This document shows positions 62,656 to 64,000 of a DNA stretch of 64,000 bases, piece after piece. A program made the position numbers and the translations under genes. Source of the stretch: Sporomusaceae bacterium FL31 (GTDB taxonomy: Bacteria; Bacillota; Negativicutes; DSM-1736; Dendrosporobacteraceae); NCBI GenBank assembly GCA_003990955.1, contig BIFV01000006.1:1-64000 (forward strand), given 5' to 3'. Numbering within the stretch: the stretch's first letter is position 1; each line of letters opens with the position of its first letter. Under the pieces are notes generated by a model, which searched no databases, was not told the origin of the DNA, and saw only the letters and a list, made by a program, of their open reading frames with translations.

Positions 62656-62733
62656 AGATTATCCCACAGCTAATTAGATAAAAATGCTGAACTTGTAAAA
62701 TTATGTATAAAATTGTATGTATTTGTCTATAAT

Positions 62734-62761
62734 TGTATATCATTTTCCATCCTACCGTCAA
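62734..62761 (-). promoter_or_regulatory. Promoter of the riboswitch-chemotaxis operon
   Basis: TTGACG (62761-62756), 16 bp, TATACA (62739-62734). A housekeeping form; I saw no sigma-D-like site. Confidence 0.65.
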
Positions 62762-62802
62762 GGATTTAGTAGGACTATAGTCCATAGACCGCTAAACAGG
62801 CG

Positions 62803-62850
62803 AATAAAAAAAACCGCAGCATTCTGGGAAAACAAACCAGATATGCTGCG
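62803..62850 (-). terminator. Terminator of metA
   Basis: CGCAGCAT and ATGCTGCG stem on the minus strand (62850-62815) with an inner CTGG/CCAG helix, then T8. Confidence 0.88.
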
Positions 62851-62876
62851 ATCTTAGTTATCCGAAACAGGCCTGC

Positions 62877-63833
62877 TTAAATTCCATCACCATACAGCCC
62901 GCTTTGATCACCAGAGTTATTTAATTTATCAAGATCGAAAGGCGTCCCTTGATAAACGTAATAGTTAAGCCAATTTGAAAAAAGCAGATTGGCGGCACTC
63001 CGCCAGCGCACCTGCGGTGTTTGTGCAGGGTCATTGTTAGGATAATAGTTAGCCGGAATATTGATGGGAAGTCCCAGTGCCACATCACGGTCATACTCAG
63101 CCTTAAGCGTCAGCGGATCATATTCGGAATGACCCGTAATGAAAAGCTGGCGATGCTTTTTATCCACTACCGCATAAACACCCGCTTCCTCGGACTCGGA
63201 CAATATACATAAACCTGGTACCTTGGCAATATCTTCGCGTCTTACTTCAGTATGACGGGAATGTGGTACATAAAAAACATCATCAAAACCCCGGAAAAGC
63301 ATTTTTTCTTTAATATTGACCGAATGAGGAAATACTCCGAACATTTTTTGAGGCAGATCATATTTAGGAATACCATAGTGATGATATAAAGCAGCTTGCG
63401 CTCCCCAGCAGATATGAAGAGTGGAATATACATTCCGCCTGCTCCAGTCCATAATTTCACATAATTCTTGCCAATAGACCACTTCTTCAAACGGAATCTG
63501 CTCCACCGGCGCCCCAGTGATAATCATCCCATCATATTTACGGTTTTTAACATGATCAAATGTCTCGTAAAATTTCACCAGATGTTCTTGTGGCGTATTT
63601 TTGGGCTCATACGTTGCAGTATACATAAAATCAAATTCTACCTGCAGTGGAGAATTCCCTAATAATCGAAGCAGTTGCGTTTCTGTTACTATTTTCGTCG
63701 GCATCAGATTGAGTAATAAAATCCGCAATGGACGTATGTCCTGCGAATAAGCTCTATCTTCGTCCATCGTAAAAATATTTTCCTTTTCCAGGATGTTTAC
63801 AGCCGGCAAATGGTTAGGAATTTTAATTGGCAT
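62877..63833 (-). CDS. metA: Homoserine O-succinyl/acetyltransferase
   Basis: 318-residue MetA. Conserved pieces: [20 protein letters not shown] at the start, [35 protein letters not shown], the nucleophile Cys in [18 protein letters not shown], and the catalytic His/Glu in [13 protein letters not shown]. It activates homoserine for methionine synthesis; acetyl or succinyl donor cannot be set with certainty by eye. The ATG at 63833 follows AAAAGGAG by 8 nt; upstream codons belong to the leader. Confidence 0.94.
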   Translation of the reverse strand: MPIKIPNHLPAVNILEKENIFTMDEDRAYSQDIRPLRILLLNLMPTKIVTETQLLRLLGNSPLQVEFDFMYTATYEPKNTPQEHLVKFYETFDHVKNRKYDGMIITGAPVEQIPFEEVVYWQELCEIMDWSRRNVYSTLHICWGAQAALYHHYGIPKYDLPQKMFGVFPHSVNIKEKMLFRGFDDVFYVPHSRHTEVRREDIAKVPGLCILSESEEAGVYAVVDKKHRQLFITGHSEYDPLTLKAEYDRDVALGLPINIPANYYPNNDPAQTPQVRWRSAANLLFSNWLNYYVYQGTPFDLDKLNNSGDQSGLYGDGI

Positions 63834-63956
63834 GGGTTCATCTCCTTTTATATCAAGTCTTCTCCTACAGGACAAAATGTTTTTGAAAATTTGCTCTACA
63901 GATATCCAAAAGGCCCTATCTGCCTTTTCGGCAAATAAAGCCTCACTTATTAATTC

Positions 63957-63986
63957 ATTATACTCTGTACTAAGGCACATATTCAA
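63957..63986 (-). promoter_or_regulatory. metA promoter and leader
   Basis: TTGAAT (63986-63981), 18 bp, TATAAT (63962-63957). The leader of about 115 nt has an AAAAGGC/GCCTTTT stem but no SAM-riboswitch or T-box signature. Confidence 0.6.
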
Positions 63987-64000
63987 GATACTATTTTTCA

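Noticed and set aside
62401..62785. Short minus-strand reading frames between metA and cheY
   Set aside because: They run through the c-di-GMP riboswitch, its terminator and promoter, so they are not genes.
1..64000. CRISPR arrays, tRNA/rRNA genes, insertion sequences, integrases
   Set aside because: None was recognised by eye on either strand; absence is not proven without dedicated searches.

Overview
The window reads as a chromosomal segment of a diderm Firmicute, most likely a Negativicute of the Sporomusa/Pelosinus type. Outer-membrane machinery (ExbB-ExbD-TonB and a TonB-dependent receptor) sits next to typically Firmicute regulation: two T-box leaders, a yybP-ykoY manganese riboswitch, a c-di-GMP-I riboswitch, CsoR, and AGGAGG-type ribosome sites. 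I saw no rRNA, tRNA, CRISPR array, insertion sequence or phage gene. Most genes lie on the minus strand. The genus is an inference.

Layout. 1-3.5 kb: mannitol-type PTS operon (EIICB, EIIA, DeoR-type regulator, 1-phosphofructokinase-like kinase cut by the window edge). 3.6-5.6 kb: a proline-rich membrane protein, then a zinc-ligand-poor S4 paralogue and an unknown partner behind a palindromic Fur/Zur-like promoter. 5.6-6.6 kb: Mn2+ exporter under a yybP-ykoY riboswitch. 6.7-16.4 kb: iron-acquisition island (exbB-exbD-tonB, TetR regulator, FecCD-type ABC importer, outer-membrane receptor, divergent MFS exporter) tied together by Fur boxes and a recurring TetR-like operator TGACTG-N4-CAGTCA.

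16.4-20.4 kb: LarA-type hydroxyacid racemase and BASS transporter behind an isoleucine (AUC) T-box, divergent from an L-2-hydroxyisocaproate-dehydrogenase-like enzyme. I read this as uptake and interconversion of branched 2-hydroxy/2-keto acids. 20.4-29.4 kb: M50 protease, LigB-type dioxygenase, a lone kinase-like/AAA/tandem-RyR protein, an MFS transporter, and an orphan nitrogenase-like D/K pair without a NifH. 29.6-38.7 kb: membrane protein, two glycosyltransferases (one fused to a methyltransferase), an ABC/HlyD export operon, an FHA-winged-helix regulator and ComB.

38.7-41.6 kb: copA and csoR with a CsoR operator. 41.8-46.8 kb: a small DnaA-N-like protein, a polar amino-acid ABC importer, a secreted lipase and a hexapeptide acetyltransferase. 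46.8-51.8 kb: livJHMGF branched-chain amino-acid importer under a leucine (CUC) T-box. 52.1-53.6 kb: exported TPR protein. 53.8-62.8 kb: chemotaxis operon cheY-cheA-mcp-cheW-mcp-cheR-cheB behind a c-di-GMP-I riboswitch. 62.9-64 kb: metA. Recurring themes are RNA-based control, metal homeostasis and branched-chain metabolite uptake.
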